Of a stretch of 64,000 nt of DNA, positions 22,136-33,849 are shown in pieces. The stretch covers positions 1,922,001-1,986,000 of the forward strand of contig BSBM01000865.1 of assembly GCA_027924585.1 (NCBI GenBank), in the 5' to 3' direction. Position 1 is the stretch's first letter. Each line of letters begins with the position of its first letter. This DNA is from Larix kaempferi (lineage: Eukaryota; Streptophyta; Pinopsida; Pinales; Pinaceae). The notes beneath the pieces are model-generated. The model was not told where the DNA came from and searched no databases. It saw nothing but the letters and a program-made list of their open reading frames with translations. A program made the position numbers and the translations under genes.

Positions 22136-24000
22136 AATTTCCATTAAATATAAGTGTTTGTTCATATACTTATTTATGTTAGTTTACCATGTTTATGTGC
22201 CATGGAGGATAAAATGAATTTTGGATTTGTTTATGGATTATGTACTAGTATTTTTATGCAGGGTGGAGGGCTCTTGATACATTGTATTACCATGAAACTC
22301 CTCTATCATATATTCTTTCTCTTCTCCTTCGTTGTTTATGAATGTAACTCTCACAATGATGAGAGGGGTGCAACCATAGGTTTGGGTTCGACCATTTATG
22401 TTCATATCTAAGTCATGTGTGTAAAATTAGTCACAGCAGATCTAATGAACAAGTAAATCAATCACAACAGATGAACATAGAAAATATGGTGCAAAACTGT
22501 GCAAAACATGCAGCTGTGCTCTCTATCCCAGAAAGGGTGAATGAATTACAATACAAACAGTCACGATGACTGAGCAATTCGAATTGCCTAAGGAGGTCAT
22601 TCGAATCACAGAATGGAGTAGCTTGACTCTGTCTAGGAGTCCTCATAAATCATCGGTGGTGCTCATCAATCACAACAACCAGTCATCCAGGTGTCAAACT
22701 GAGTCTAACTGAGTGTAATAAATGTAACTGAAGTGTGTAGCACTGATATAGGATCTGGAGGCTCAGTGGGGGCGCATGGGAGGCTAACTGGAGTCAGAAC
22801 AAGTCACCTAATCGAACTGGAGGTCAATCGGAGGTGAAACAGTCAGTCAGGAGTGAAACTAGCCTCAAATCAGGGAGAATCGGAGCTAACTGAATGTAAC
22901 TGGAGTGAATCTGCAGTGGTAGGTGAACAAGTGCGCCCTTCTCTGGCAGTAGGTGAGAAGAGGGCGCCTTTCAGCTTAGGAGGGATAAAACTCTGTGGTA
23001 AGTGGCTCCCGGGTGCTAGAAGAAGGTGGATAAGGTGCTGGAGGCATCAAACTGGTGACTGGGATGCATATCCTGAAATAGATCATGCAAGATCCTGAAG
23101 TAGATATGTATCCTGAAATAGATGATCCTGAAATAGATATGTATCCTGAAATAGATGATGTGGATATCCGAACAATGTGACCTATCTAGTTGCATTTGTA
23201 GCAATGTTTCTAGTAAGGAACACATTTTTTCCACTAGAAAATCTTTCTGAATGACCAGGTTATGACTATTTTGGTTGACAGTGTTTTCAACATTGAAGGG
23301 AATGTACCCTAACTTCTTATTAAGAGAACTCTTGTTGCTGATATAACTGTAATGTTGCATATCTGATCATGTTGTTGTAGATCTGATCATGTTATGGTAA
23401 ATCTGATTTGTAATGGTGATTGTTTGCTTGAGGGAAGGAAACCATTTAATCTAAATTATACTAGTGAAAGTTGGTTGTAGGGGACAACTATGGAATTGAT
23501 TTTGGAGGCTATAGTTGGTAGCTTGTTCCTTTGAATTTATTTTGGTTTGTGTGGTTATGGCTATGTTCTGATTCTCTTCTTAATTACTTCCTAACCACTG
23601 CTATCATCACACACGTCACGGATTTGATAGGTAATTTTCATATGGAAGACAATTATTACACGAGCAAATGTTAATTGCAATACTACTACTCATGTCCATT
23701 CTAGCTTTACAAACCGATACTTACTATCAATTAATTGATTTAGTTACATATTCATGATCGTATTGAAGATTCTAAATACCATGCATTCATATTACAAAAT
23801 GAAATGTTGATATGTTTAATAAGTATGCACATTTGGGATATGTCATGTTTAATTTTCGTGCACTTCATAAGGCTAAGCTCGGGTGGAATGGATTTTTGGC
23901 CTAACCTTAGGGAACTTTATTCCATCATGTAATATTTATTTTATGCTTTTTCCTTGACCTCTAGTTCCTTTTTCCTTGGTTTGGGGTTGGGGACACTACA
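22136..24000 (+). repeat. Truncated 5' LTR of the old gypsy element
   Basis: Matches 46511-47612, the right 1.1 kb of the 3' LTR, once the solo copia LTR (755 bp plus its 5-bp duplication) is removed. It ends GGGGACACTACA at 24000, followed by the primer site. The left ~1.35 kb present in the 3' LTR is missing and replaced by the frame ending near 22135. Confidence 0.8.
22420..23174 (-). mobile_element. Solo LTR of the copia family found at 60955
   Basis: 755 bp, starting TGTAAAATTAGTCACAGCAG and ending GATATCCGAACA, flanked by a perfect ATGTG duplication (22415-22419 and 23175-23179). It closely matches the 3' LTR at 60955-61717 in the same orientation. The uninterrupted sequence at the homologous spot in the other old LTR (near 46790) confirms the empty site. 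No internal region remains, as expected after LTR-LTR recombination. Confidence 0.93.
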
Positions 24001-24002
24001 AA

Positions 24003-24014
24003 GTCATATCAGAG
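24003..24014 (+). other. Degenerate primer binding site of the old gypsy element
   Basis: The sequence after the 5' LTR contains TCATATCAGAGA, close to the initiator tRNA-Met site TGGTATCAGAGC with three mismatches. Its position is right; decay explains the differences. Confidence 0.55.
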
Positions 24015-24329
24015 ATGAAGGTTTCAACATTGTGTCTATTGGGCCTTCTGCGAAGTTACAAGTCACTCTGTAAACATGCATTTGCATTAGATAACTTGGA
24101 TGCATGCACCTTAATATAGTTTCACATGTGACTTAGTTAATTAAATTGCTAGCTTGGGATGGCTATGAACTTGATGTATAGCCAATAAGGATAATTCCCG
24201 GAAGTATTTCTATCTCCCCTTGTCTAATTAGGCAGATTGTAACTTAGAAAAGTTGGCTTGTTACTTTATAATTAAAAAGAAGTAGTTTGAATAATAAGTA
24301 ACTTGTGCCAATGTGTAGGTTGCTAACAA

Positions 24330-27300
24330 ATGGTTGATAATGAACACATTGCAGCTCCCAGTGAATGATTGAACAAGCAGTTTGGCCACTAAATTGAGAT
24401 TTTACTCAAACCTGTGAAGACTAGAGATTCAACAAATACAAGTTCAACAGTAGGAGGTCAGAAATTGGAGATGTATTTTGAGGAAGGATAGATACCTTAT
24501 AGTCTGGAAGAGGAGTTTGAGGGAAGAAGGTCAAATATACATAAGAGGAGTAGTGAACCATTAAGTTTGGAGGATTTAGTGAGGATGTGTAGGGAGGATA
24601 ATGAAAGAATAATTCACATTCAGGAGCGGATCATGAATGATCTAAAATCATTGAATACCATCCAAAGATCAACTAACAAGAGGCATAGAAGAGATTATGT
24701 GATGTCTATATAATCTTCAAGGAGACATCATCACTTAGAGAGGAAGAAGGGGTATTCATCAATCAGTATAAAGAGTAGTCCTAAAATATCACTAGTGAGA
24801 TACCAGGAGAGGAAGTCTTCCTAGAATGAAGGCTAGTAGGAGAGCTAAGAAGAATTAAGCCCCCAACTTTTGATTGAAAACTAAAGAAAGGAGAATATTC
24901 TGAAGCATGGTTGTTAGGACTTAGGAATTTCTTCTAGTTGCATATCTATACACCTAATATGGAATCAAGAGTAGACATATATCATCTACAAGGTAAGGCA
25001 TCTATTTGGTGGGATCAACTAGTTAAGCTAAAGGACATTGACGAAGATAGAATCTCTTGGAGGAATTTTAAGAAGTACTTTTTGAAAGAATACCTTTTTG
25101 AGCATTTATATGACAAAAAGATGGAGGAATTCTTTGAGCTCAAATTGGGAAGCATGACTATGGAGGCCTATGAGAAGAAGTTTTAGGAACTTTTGAAGTA
25201 TGCAGACTTTATCATAGATGAGAAGGTAAATATTCAAAGATTCCTAAGTGGTCTACCTTAATCTTATAGAGCTAAAATCTAGTATGATAAAACAAAGAAC
25301 CTTAAGGATTCCATCTAGAATGAAAAGCACCTATATGAACATAATAAGAGCAATGCCCCATATCAAAAGAATTGAAAGGATATAAAGAAGAATGAGAAAG
25401 AGCAGAGGAAGAAATGATATTCAAAATTTAGAAACAATAATTCTTATCAGCAAGGACAGCCAAGGGAAGAGCATTCAGTAAAAATACCACTTGTGGAATG
25501 TTGGATATGCAAGGAAAATCATTCTTCTAGTCATTTCCCACGTAAGAGAAATAACCTTAACAACATTCAAGAGGATTCAACAGTTGGAGATATTGGTGGA
25601 AGTGTTCAAAGAATCTATGCAGCCCTGGATGGGAGACAAGTTGACCACTAGTCTTGAATGATGGAGTTAGTGAGTAATATTGCTAATAAAAACCTAAGTA
25701 TTTGATTGACTTTGGAGCTATCAATAGTTACATTGCACCTAATATAGTTGAGAAATATCATTTAAAGAAAAGTAAACTTGAAGCATCAATTCTAGTACAT
25801 ATAGCTACTGGAGCCAAGACGAAAATATCAGAAGTTGTAAAAGGGTGTCCTTTAGAAATGAATGGATTGAAAACCCTTGCAGAATTAAATAGAATACCCT
25901 TGGGGTCATATGATGTATTGATTGGAATGTATTTATTGGATGCACACCATTCCATACTAGATTGTCATAATAAAACTTATACTTGTTTGGATGAAGAAGG
26001 AAGTCGAGTGATAGTCAAGGGTATAACCAAACCCATATCCCTAAGGTAGGTCACAACTCTACAATTCAAGAAATGTCTTAGAAAAGGATTCCATTTAGAT
26101 GCAATTCACGTGGAAGTGTCAAAAGAAGGAAAAGAGTCGGAACTGCATGATTATCCAGTACTACAAGAGTTTGTAGATATGTTTCAAGAATCGTCACGAA
26201 TGCCTCCTAAGAGGGACATTGATTTCTCTATCGACTTGGTGCTAGGAATAGTACCTTCATATAAAACACCTTATAAAATGAGCAGCCCAAATTTGAAGGA
26301 ATTATAGATGCAGTTAGAAGAGCTACTAAAGAAAGGTTGCATAAGACTTAGTTTTTCACCTTGGGGAGCTTCTGTGTTATTTGGGAAGAAGAAGTATGGA
26401 ACGCTAAGACTCTACATAGATTATACGTAGTTGAACAAATCAACTATTAAAAACAAGTACCCCTTAACAAGGATTGATGACTTGTTTGATCATTTGAGAG
26501 GAGCCAAAGTGTTTTCGAAGACATATTTGAGATCAAGATACCACCATATTAGGATTAAAAATGAAGATATTAGTAAGGCAGCGTTCATAACAAAGTATGG
26601 ACATTATGAGTTTACAGTGGTACCTTTTGGGTTAAAAAATGCACCAGCAGTATTCATGTGTTTAATGAATGGAGTCTTCATAAAGTACTTAGATCAGTTT
26701 GTGATTTTATTCTTAGATGACATCCTTGTCTATTACAAGATAGAAGAAGAGGATGAAGAACATATAAGATTAGTAATGCAAGTACTTAAAGAACAACAGT
26801 TGTATGCCAAGCTAAGTAAGTGTTCTTTCTATCAAGGTAGAATTCATTTTTTAGTACATATCATATATGAAGAAGGTGTTTCAGTAGATCCTGAGAAGAT
26901 AAGGTCCATTATGGAATGGCCAACGCCAAAGACTGTATTAGAAGTAATAGCTTTCATGGGGCTATCGGGGTACAACCGAAGGTTCATTGAAGGATTTTCA
27001 AATTTATCTCATCCTATAACATCCTTGCAGAAGAAGGGTGTGAAGTTTGAATGGACTCCAAAGTGTGAAGATAGTTTTCAAAGACTTAAGGAAAGGATTA
27101 CTAGTGCACCAGTTCTAAAAATTGGGGATCCAGAAAGAAAATTTATTGTATGCACAGATGGATGTAAGCAGGGTATTGGTGGAATATTGATGCAGGATGG
27201 ACATGTGATTATTTATGAATCCAGAAATTTGAAGGAATGTGAGAAGAACTATGCCACTCATGAATTAGAGCTTGCGGCTAAAATCCATGTCTTGTATCTA

Positions 27301-29040
27301 ATGGGTAAGAAGTTTGAGTTAAAAACTGATCATGATGGGTTGAAATACTTATTTGAGCAGCCTAATTTGAATGCAAGACAGAGAAGATGGATGGATTTGT
27401 TATATGAATATGTCTTTGATATCAAACACATCAAAGGTAAGTAGAATAAGGTAGTTGATGCACTTACCAGGAAGATACATGTGATGCATGTAACAGCTAT
27501 CAATACTACTATGTCAGATTTAAAGGACAAGATCATTGAAGCCAATGTTATAGATGAACATTATCAACAAGTAAAAGGAGGATTGCAACAATAGAAAATA
27601 CCACAGAAATTTGATAAGTATAAGTTGGAAGAAAATGGAATCCTCAAGCATAAAGATAGAGTTTATGTGCCCAAATATGAAGATATAAGAAAGATGGTTC
27701 TAAAATAAATGCAGGATGTTCTGTATGCCAGACATTCAGGTTATCAGAAGATAGTAGCGGCAGTAAGAAAATAGTACTATTGGCCAGCGATGAAGAATGA
27801 TGTTGCAAAGTATATAGCTAGATGCATGGAATGTCAAAAGGTTAAAGTTGAGCATTGACATATAGAAATATTGTTATATCCTTTGTTAATACCAAAATGG
27901 AAATGGGATGTAGTGACAATAGATTTCATCACAAAGTTTCCTATAAAAAATTTCAAAATGATGCTATCATGGTTGTGGTATATAAGTTGACTAAGGAAGC
28001 ACACTTCATTTCAGTAAAGACAACTCACAAAGAAGCTAACATTGCAGATATTTACATGAAAGAAGTAGTTAAATTACATGGAATCCCCAAATCTATAGTA
28101 TCAAATAGAGATTTGAAATTTACTTCTAACTTTTGGAAAGGATTGTTTGAAGGATTTGGCACAACTCTAAACATAATTACAACATACCACCCTCAGATAG
28201 ATGGACAGATAGAAAGAATTAACCAAGTGATTGAAGCTATGTTAAGGATGTATGTGATGGATCATCCATCTAAGTGGGAAGATTATTTACACTTGGTGGA
28301 ATTTTATTATAATAATGGATATCATGCCTTGTTGAAGATGAGTCCTTTTGAGGTTATGTATGGAAGGAAGTGCATTGCTCCCATCATTTGGAATAACCTA
28401 ACGGATAGAGTCATTACTGAACCAGAATTATTAAAGGATATGGAGGATCAGATGGTTAGGATTAAGCATAATCTAAAGGAAGCTCAAGATAGGTAGAAAA
28501 CCTATGAAAATTAGAACAAGACTGCTAGACAGTTTAAAGTTGGAGATCGTGTGTTTTTTAAAGTTAGACCTAAGAAGAGTTCCTTAAACTTGGGAAATTG
28601 CTCCAAGTTAGCTGCTAGATACTATGGAACTTTTGAGTTCTTAGCTAAGATAGAACCCGTTTCTTATGAGTTGGATCTTCCCACTTGCATTAGAGTGCAT
28701 AATGTGTTTCATGTGTCTTTATTGAAAAATTATATACCTGATGCTAACCATGTAATTGATTGGAATGTGATCTAGGTAATTAGAGTAATTTTATTTTCTT
28801 TATCGATATATATACATGTATGTACATGGTACTAATCATGTGATCAAATGGATAATGATCCAGGTGGAATCGGAAGGGGATTTTCCAGTACAACCTGTTG
28901 TCATTTTGAGAAACAAGGTCAAGCTACTTTGGAACCGAGAAATCAAGCATGTAAAGGTCCAATCGACCCATTATAGTCCTGAGGATGCGACTTGGGAGCC
29001 GGAGTATGCCATGAGGGAATCATATCCTAATATATTTTGA
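24330..29040 (+). pseudogene. Decayed gypsy gag-pol with chromodomain-like end
   Basis: Starts at ATG 24330 and follows normal gypsy order with many stops and frameshifts. Gag: 24938-25186 (IWWDQLVKL). Broken zinc knuckle: CWICKENHSSSHF near 25500 (last Cys lost). Protease: 25702 onward, IDFGAINSYI (D-F-G instead of D-S-G). RT: 26110-26900, where the first catalytic Asp is lost (SKTYLRSRYHH) but FLDDILVY at 26710 remains. RNase H: CTDGCKQGIGG near 27155. Integrase: zinc finger 27730-27835, core 27855-28496 with the second Asp changed (VSNRDLKF) and Glu kept. Chromodomain-like end: 28850-29040 with HVKVQS and DATWEPEYAM. Many stops sit where related elements have Gln, as in a TAG in DYT-stop-LNK. 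Confidence 0.92.
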
Positions 29041-29086
29041 AATTTTACAACATGTATGTAATATGCATTGAGGACAAAGCATTTTT

Positions 29087-29101
29087 TAAGGGGGAGGGGG
29101 A
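29087..29101 (+). other. Polypurine tract of the old gypsy element
   Basis: AAGGGGGAGGGGGA immediately before the LTR start TGTAATACCTCAG at 29102. It is unusually well preserved compared with the coding region. Confidence 0.85.
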
Positions 29102-29119
29102 TGTAATACCTCAGTTGTT
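29102..29119 (+). repeat. First 18 bp of the old element's 3' LTR
   Basis: TGTAATACCTCAG followed by TTGTT, where the minus-strand gypsy inserted. The LTR resumes with AAGCCCC at 45181, after the second TTGTT copy. Confidence 0.85.
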
Positions 29120-29459
29120 TGTGAGGAACTTGCAACAATTAATTGATGAAATGCACGATATATCAGAACACAGAATATTTTTATTGATCATGGGCCACTT
29201 CGAGGGGGAAACCTCCTTTGATAAATCTCAATACAAATAACTTTCGGATGCCTTCATTGACCTCAACACGTACTTATATACTAATTCTATGCGCCAGTAC
29301 TATGGATCAATACCATGGAACGTATAACACTATGGTATAATACAAACTATGGATCAAAACCATGGAACATATAATACTACGGGACGACTTACAAAGCATA
29401 TGTGTCCAACAACAATATACTAACAAAGTAAAGAGAAGGGTTGACACGGGTTCCTAACA
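29120..29459 (-). repeat. 3' LTR of the minus-strand gypsy
   Basis: 340 bp. It is followed on the plus strand by TCCCCTCCTCC (29460-29470), which on the minus strand is the purine tract GGAGGAGGGGA. The 5' LTR is 65 bp longer because it has an extra copy of a segment containing TATGGATCAATACCATGGAAC. Confidence 0.92.
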
Positions 29460-29589
29460 TCCCCTCCTCCTTGGAAAACGTTTTGTCCTCAAAGCTTTAT
29501 ATGTGGAAATTGATGATGAATCTGAAGGAGTGGTTCTCATGTATCATCATATGGTTGCATTCTGTGCCACTGAATTAATACCTTTGTGA

Positions 29590-29614
29590 TAGAGAGAGAG
29601 AGAGAGAGAGAGAG
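29590..29614. repeat. (GA)n microsatellite
   Basis: About 12 AG dinucleotides in the 3' untranslated part of the minus-strand gypsy. Confidence 0.95.
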
Positions 29615-29889
29615 CGAAGCTGACGAGTTCACCTATTGAGGATGGCCTCCAGATTCAAAAGGATGGATCCTTCATTATCCAGTTCTGGTAAAATATGTTT
29701 TCCTCTGATGTTGGTGCCAAGAAATTTCTTCAGATAAGAGACATGAAATATTGTATGAATGTGGGAAGAAGGAGGAAGTTCCAATTTATAAGCAATGGAC
29801 CCAATATTCTGAAGAACCTTATATGGACCATAGAAATTTGGAGTGAGCTTATGACGCCCTTTGAGTTTCAGGGAGGATTGCTTGTAAGG

Positions 29890-30433
29890 CTATAGATGAA
29901 GAAAAACCATATCACCTGCTTGAAAAGTGCGCTCAGAACGGTGCTGATCGGTTTGTTGTTTCATTCGATTTCTTTCCATGTGAAGATTGTTCTGCAAAAT
30001 GAGAAGAATCTGATCGTGGTTTCGAAGAACCATGTCAACTACCTGAACTAGTGAATGGTTGGGAGTGTATGGAAGAAGAACTGGCAGGGCCTGACCATAG
30101 AATGATTCATATGGAGTCATTTTAGATGTGGTGTGGTAGGAGGTATTGTACCACCATTCAACGAGAGGGAGCCACTTTTCCCCCACTGATGTTGTTTTCG
30201 GAGGTGAAGCAACGAAGATAAGTTTCCAAACATTTATTAATAATTTCGTTATGAAAATCTATTTGTGGGTGCTACCTTGAACTCATCTTCAGTTTGGTGC
30301 CAGTGTGCAGTAATAGTTATGTCCAAAAATGACTGGTGAAAGTTGCATCGCAATCCGAGACAATGGAAGAAGGGATTCCATGAAGATGGAAGATTCGGTC
30401 TAAGAAACTTTGTGTGACAGAGGAGGTTGTATA
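29890..30433 (-). pseudogene. C-terminal half of the interrupted gypsy integrase
   Basis: Directly left of the copia insertion the minus strand continues integrase: SVTQSFLDRIFHLHGIP, then SDCDATFTSHFWT (second catalytic Asp, the usual R replaced by C), a segment with the catalytic Glu (HNEIINKCLETYLR, frameshifted), then EKWLPLVEWWYNTSYH and KMTPYESFYGQ, ending in a YxxGDxVFL-like segment. Together with 33361-33700 it makes a full integrase core split by the insertion. Confidence 0.88.
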
Positions 30434-31082
30434 TGTGAAAATCCTCACAGCAAATCTAAGAGATGATGTATACCTCATGAGAAAGTAATTGATTAAGCAA
30501 GAAAATAGAAGAAGAGTGGTCAATGTAGTATAATGAGTAATAGAATAATAATACAGTAGAACTCGGATAGAAGAAAAAATACTTCACACACACTAGTTAA
30601 TTAATCACAGTATGGACAAATAAATAGTACAATGCATGAGGATTCGAATTCCTAAGGTGGCAATTCGAATTAGCCTTCATGGAGTGATCAAAGGATCACT
30701 GGAGTGTCATTGGAGCAAAACTGGTGTTATCGAAGCACAATTGGAAGTCTTCATCATCATTAGTGGAGTCATCAATGCTCAAGTAACTGTCAACCATCAA
30801 TCAAACTGAGTCTGGTAGGTGTAACTGAGTATAAACTGAAGACAACTGGACTGGTAGGTGAAGAAGGGCAAGTTGCTTCCTAAAATCAAGGAAGAAGGGT
30901 GCATTAAGCAACTGGAGGGCTAAAACTGATCAGTGAGAAGCTCTTGGGGGCTGGATAACTGAGGGCTAGGTGCTGGACTGCTGACTGGGATGCATGCAAA
31001 CCCTAAAAGTGCATGCATGACTGAAAATGTAAATGATCAAAATACTAGTGGGACTAGGATGGAGTATAGAAATATCTTAACA
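30434..31082 (-). repeat. 3' LTR of the non-autonomous copia-like element
   Basis: 649 bp, starting TGTGAAAATCCTCACAGCA and ending TATCTTAACA on the plus strand. It contains ATTCGAATTCC and GGCAATTCGAATTAGCC segments also seen in the 60955 LTR. Confidence 0.92.
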
Positions 31083-31202
31083 CCCCCCCTTAATCCATCC
31101 TGTGCCTTGGTAACTAAGACCAAAGGTCACCCAATACAATGAATAATAACAGTCAATAAACCAAGGAAGTGAGGAAAATTTCATGGGAAAAATACCCCCC
31201 CC
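31083..31202 (-). other. Twin polypurine tracts
   Basis: The LTR-adjacent tract (plus-strand C7 at 31083-31089) is followed 112 bp further inside by a second C8 run (31195-31202) with the same trailing TCAA. The intact copia element shows the same arrangement at 61718-61724 and 61865-61871. Confidence 0.75.
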
Positions 31203-31359
31203 TCAAAATTGACTGTAAGGCACACATAAAAAATAAATGCTCCAAACTCAAGCAGGTGTGATGCTTGGTCATATGTCTGGAGGTATCTTCTTCTTGGGAA
31301 GAAGTGGATCATGCTCAAAAAGCATGGGCTTGTACTTGCTCTTCAGATCGAATGTGATG

Positions 31360-31850
31360 AGAACAAATCCAAAAGTATGAGGATGATCCTTGAACCTGTG
31401 ATTCGAATCAGTTGAGGTAGGATCAAAAACATGAATATGCAAATAGTCTTTTGTCTTCTCCTTCGAACCATCATGGGTGAGATTATGCCAAAAAGAACCA
31501 TCAAATAATAATGACTACTTGAAATCCAAATCAGATTTAAGACTTGAAGAATAGTTTCTTGAGATCTCCTTTGAACCAGCAGGGGTGAGATCAAAACTAT
31601 CATATGCATGAGAAATTATCCCAAGTAGTAATTGCTTCGAATCCAAATTAGATCCAAGACTTGAATCATGGTTTCTTGAGATCTCCTTTGAACCATAAGA
31701 GGTGAGATCAAAACCAGTAAACGCATGAGAAATTATCTCAAGCGAATGGCAATGGTTTCTTGAGATCTCCTTTGAACCATAAGAGGTGAGATCAAAACCG
31801 TTAGATGCATGAGAAATTATCCCAAGCGGGTGGCAATGGCCATATTCTTC
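31360..31850 (-). repeat. Internal tandem repeats of the non-autonomous element
   Basis: At least three imperfect units, each with TTGAGATCTCCTTTGAACCA, GAGGTGAGATCAAAAC and ATGAGAAATTATCCCAAG segments. Unit length varies (about 95-140 bp). The 88-codon open frame across it is a by-product. Confidence 0.8.
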
Positions 31851-32080
31851 AATAAAATTATGAAATCATGAGATAATGATCATATAGTAATAAATAATAG
31901 GTGATTGCTTGAGGAGAGCGAATGCATTACCTCCAATAGCTGATTTTTCCTCCGAAATAATCATGTGATCATGATGCAAACCAACAGACTCTGGTGCAAG
32001 AGAGGATTTAGGACCTTCTGCAATATCTAGAGTGTGAGCTGGCACAGAAAGAGAAGAATTTTGGAGCATGAGTGTAGAAT

Positions 32081-32455
32081 CTACAAGTTCTTTGTGGAAA
32101 ACTTCATATGAGATGTGTTTGATACTGGTTCGTGATCAATGAGATCATCAAGGAGGGCGAATGCATCACTTTGCTTGCTCTTGAAGGGGTTTGGACCAAT
32201 TCCATCATTATGTTTGCCAAAAATTTCATCCAAGTGAGCCCATAGCTCTTTTGGAGTTTCAATATCAACAAATTGGTGTGTCATGTAAAAAGGCATCATG
32301 GCTGCACAAGCTCTGTCACCATTATTTAACCATTCAATCTCTTCTTCAGAGGATTCGAACTCTCTTTCAAAACAATAATCAAAGAGACCATTTCTCTTCA
32401 AATGTGCTATCATATTCAGTTTCCATTCATCATAGTTGAATAGAGAAAGAAGATC
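32081..32455 (-). pseudogene. Copia-type gag fragment
   Basis: The minus strand reads FNYDEWKLNMIAHLKRNGL, then ELWAHLDEIFG, then AFALLDDLIDHEPV before a stop. This matches the N-terminal gag layout of copia elements (NY..WK..M, W..L...F). The zinc knuckle and all pol domains are absent. A second frame continues at 31866-32069 and also has an AFALL motif, suggesting a frameshift. Confidence 0.65.
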
Positions 32456-32652
32456 ATAGTTAAATGGAGAAAGAGGAGGGATTTATTTTGAATTCATTGA
32501 AGCTGGAGAAGACCTGCAAAAACAATAGAGAATATCTGCAACTGCTACTGCTGCATAAATGTAGAAACTGCTGCACTCAAAATCTTGATAATAACCTGCA
32601 AAAAACTCCCAGGAATGGAGACAAACAATACTCTCAACATGCTCTGATACCA

Positions 32653-33360
32653 TGAGAAAATCCTCACAGCAGATCTAAGAGATGATGTATACCTCACGAG
32701 AAAATAATTGATTAAGCAAGAAAATAGAAGAAGAGTGGTCAATGCAGTATAATGAGCAACAGAATAATAATATAGTAGAACTCAGATAGAAGCAAAAATA
32801 CTTCACACACACTAGTTAATTAATCACAGTATGGAAAAATAAATAGTACAATGCATGAGGATTCGAATGCCTAAGGTGGCAATTCGAATTAGCCTTCATG
32901 GAGTGATCAAAGGATCACTGGAGTGTCATCAGATCACAACTGGTGTCATCGGAGCACAACTGGAAGCCTTCATCATCATCATTGGAGTCATCAATGCTCA
33001 AGTAACTGTCAACCATTAGTCAAACTGAGTCTGGTAGGTGTAACTAAGTGTAACTAAGTGTAACTGAGTGTAACTGAGTATAAACTGAAGACAACTGGAC
33101 TGGTAGGTGAAGAAGGGCGAGTTGCTTCCTAAAATCAAGGAAGAAGGGTGCATTAAGCAACTGGAGGGCTAAAAGTGATCAGTGAGAAGCTTTCGGGGGA
33201 TGGCTAACTGAGGGTTAGGTGCTGGACTGATGACTGGGATGCATGCAAAATGCATGCAAACCATAGAATGCATGCAAACCCTAAAAGTGCATGCATGATT
33301 GAAAATGTAAATGATCAAAATACTGTTGGGACTAGGATGGAGTATAGGAATATCCTAACA
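32653..33360 (-). repeat. 5' LTR of the non-autonomous copia-like element
   Basis: 708 bp, 59 bp longer than its partner. Extra length comes from repeated GTGTAACTAA units (near 33040-33075) and an extra ATGCATGCAAACC unit (near 33245-33270). Confidence 0.92.
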
Positions 33361-33720
33361 GTATAGGGATGGATGAGGGAACAAAAATGACTATATTTGG
33401 AGAGGAGATCAACCACAACCAAAATCACTATCTTCCCTCCATATTTAAGGATCCCTTCGATGAAATCCATATAAATATCTGTCCAAATCCGTGTAGGGAT
33501 GGTCAAGGGTTCGAGCAATTCCGAAAGGAGTGTTGTTTCATCCTTATTGCACTGGAAGGTATCACATTCATCCACCATCTGTTGAATTGTCCTTTTCATT
33601 CCCCACCAAAAGAAGTTACGCCGTGCCCGCTCATACGTTTTGAGGAACCCAGAGTTGCATGTTGATGGAGAAGTATGGAGTTCATAGAAGACATCATGTT
33701 GAAGATCTGTATCTTAGGGA
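33361..33720 (-). pseudogene. N-terminal half of the interrupted gypsy integrase
   Basis: The minus strand reads GMKRTIQQMVDECDTFQCNK (zinc-finger end, C..C pair), then WTDIYMDFIEG with the first catalytic Asp, and VVVDLLSKYSHF, ending at HPYT exactly at the copia insertion. It is the partner of 29890-30433. Confidence 0.88.
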
Positions 33721-33849
33721 AGCACCATCCCAAGAGTAATGTGGTACATAATATGGGTTGTTGTCCAAGCATTGGATGATTTGAGATAATGAGAAGTCAT
33801 TGACATAGCCCTATTGAACAGATTGCAACCAATTTGGAACAAGAATAGA

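Larger units (their letters stand above)
30434..33360 (-). mobile_element. Non-autonomous copia-like element inside gypsy integrase
   Basis: 2.93 kb in minus orientation. 5' LTR 32653-33360, 3' LTR 30434-31082, perfect GTATA duplication (30429-30433 and 33361-33365). The primer site TGGTATCAGAGC abuts the 5' LTR with no spacer (32641-32652), and a purine tract lies at 31083-31090. The 1.57-kb interior has only a gag fragment and tandem repeats; no protease, integrase or RT. LTR blocks, the AGACCAAAGGTCACCC segment and the duplicated purine tract are shared with the intact copia element at 60955-64000, which suggests that family supplied its enzymes (inference). Confidence 0.92.

Noticed and set aside
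24330-29040. Endogenous pararetrovirus as the source of the RT sequences
   Set aside because: All RT regions have RNase H followed by integrase or copia-type order, with LTRs, primer sites and 5-bp duplications; no movement protein or coat motifs were seen.
29590-29614. GA-rich run as a polypurine tract
   Set aside because: It is a simple microsatellite away from any LTR start. The true tract of that element is at 29460-29470.
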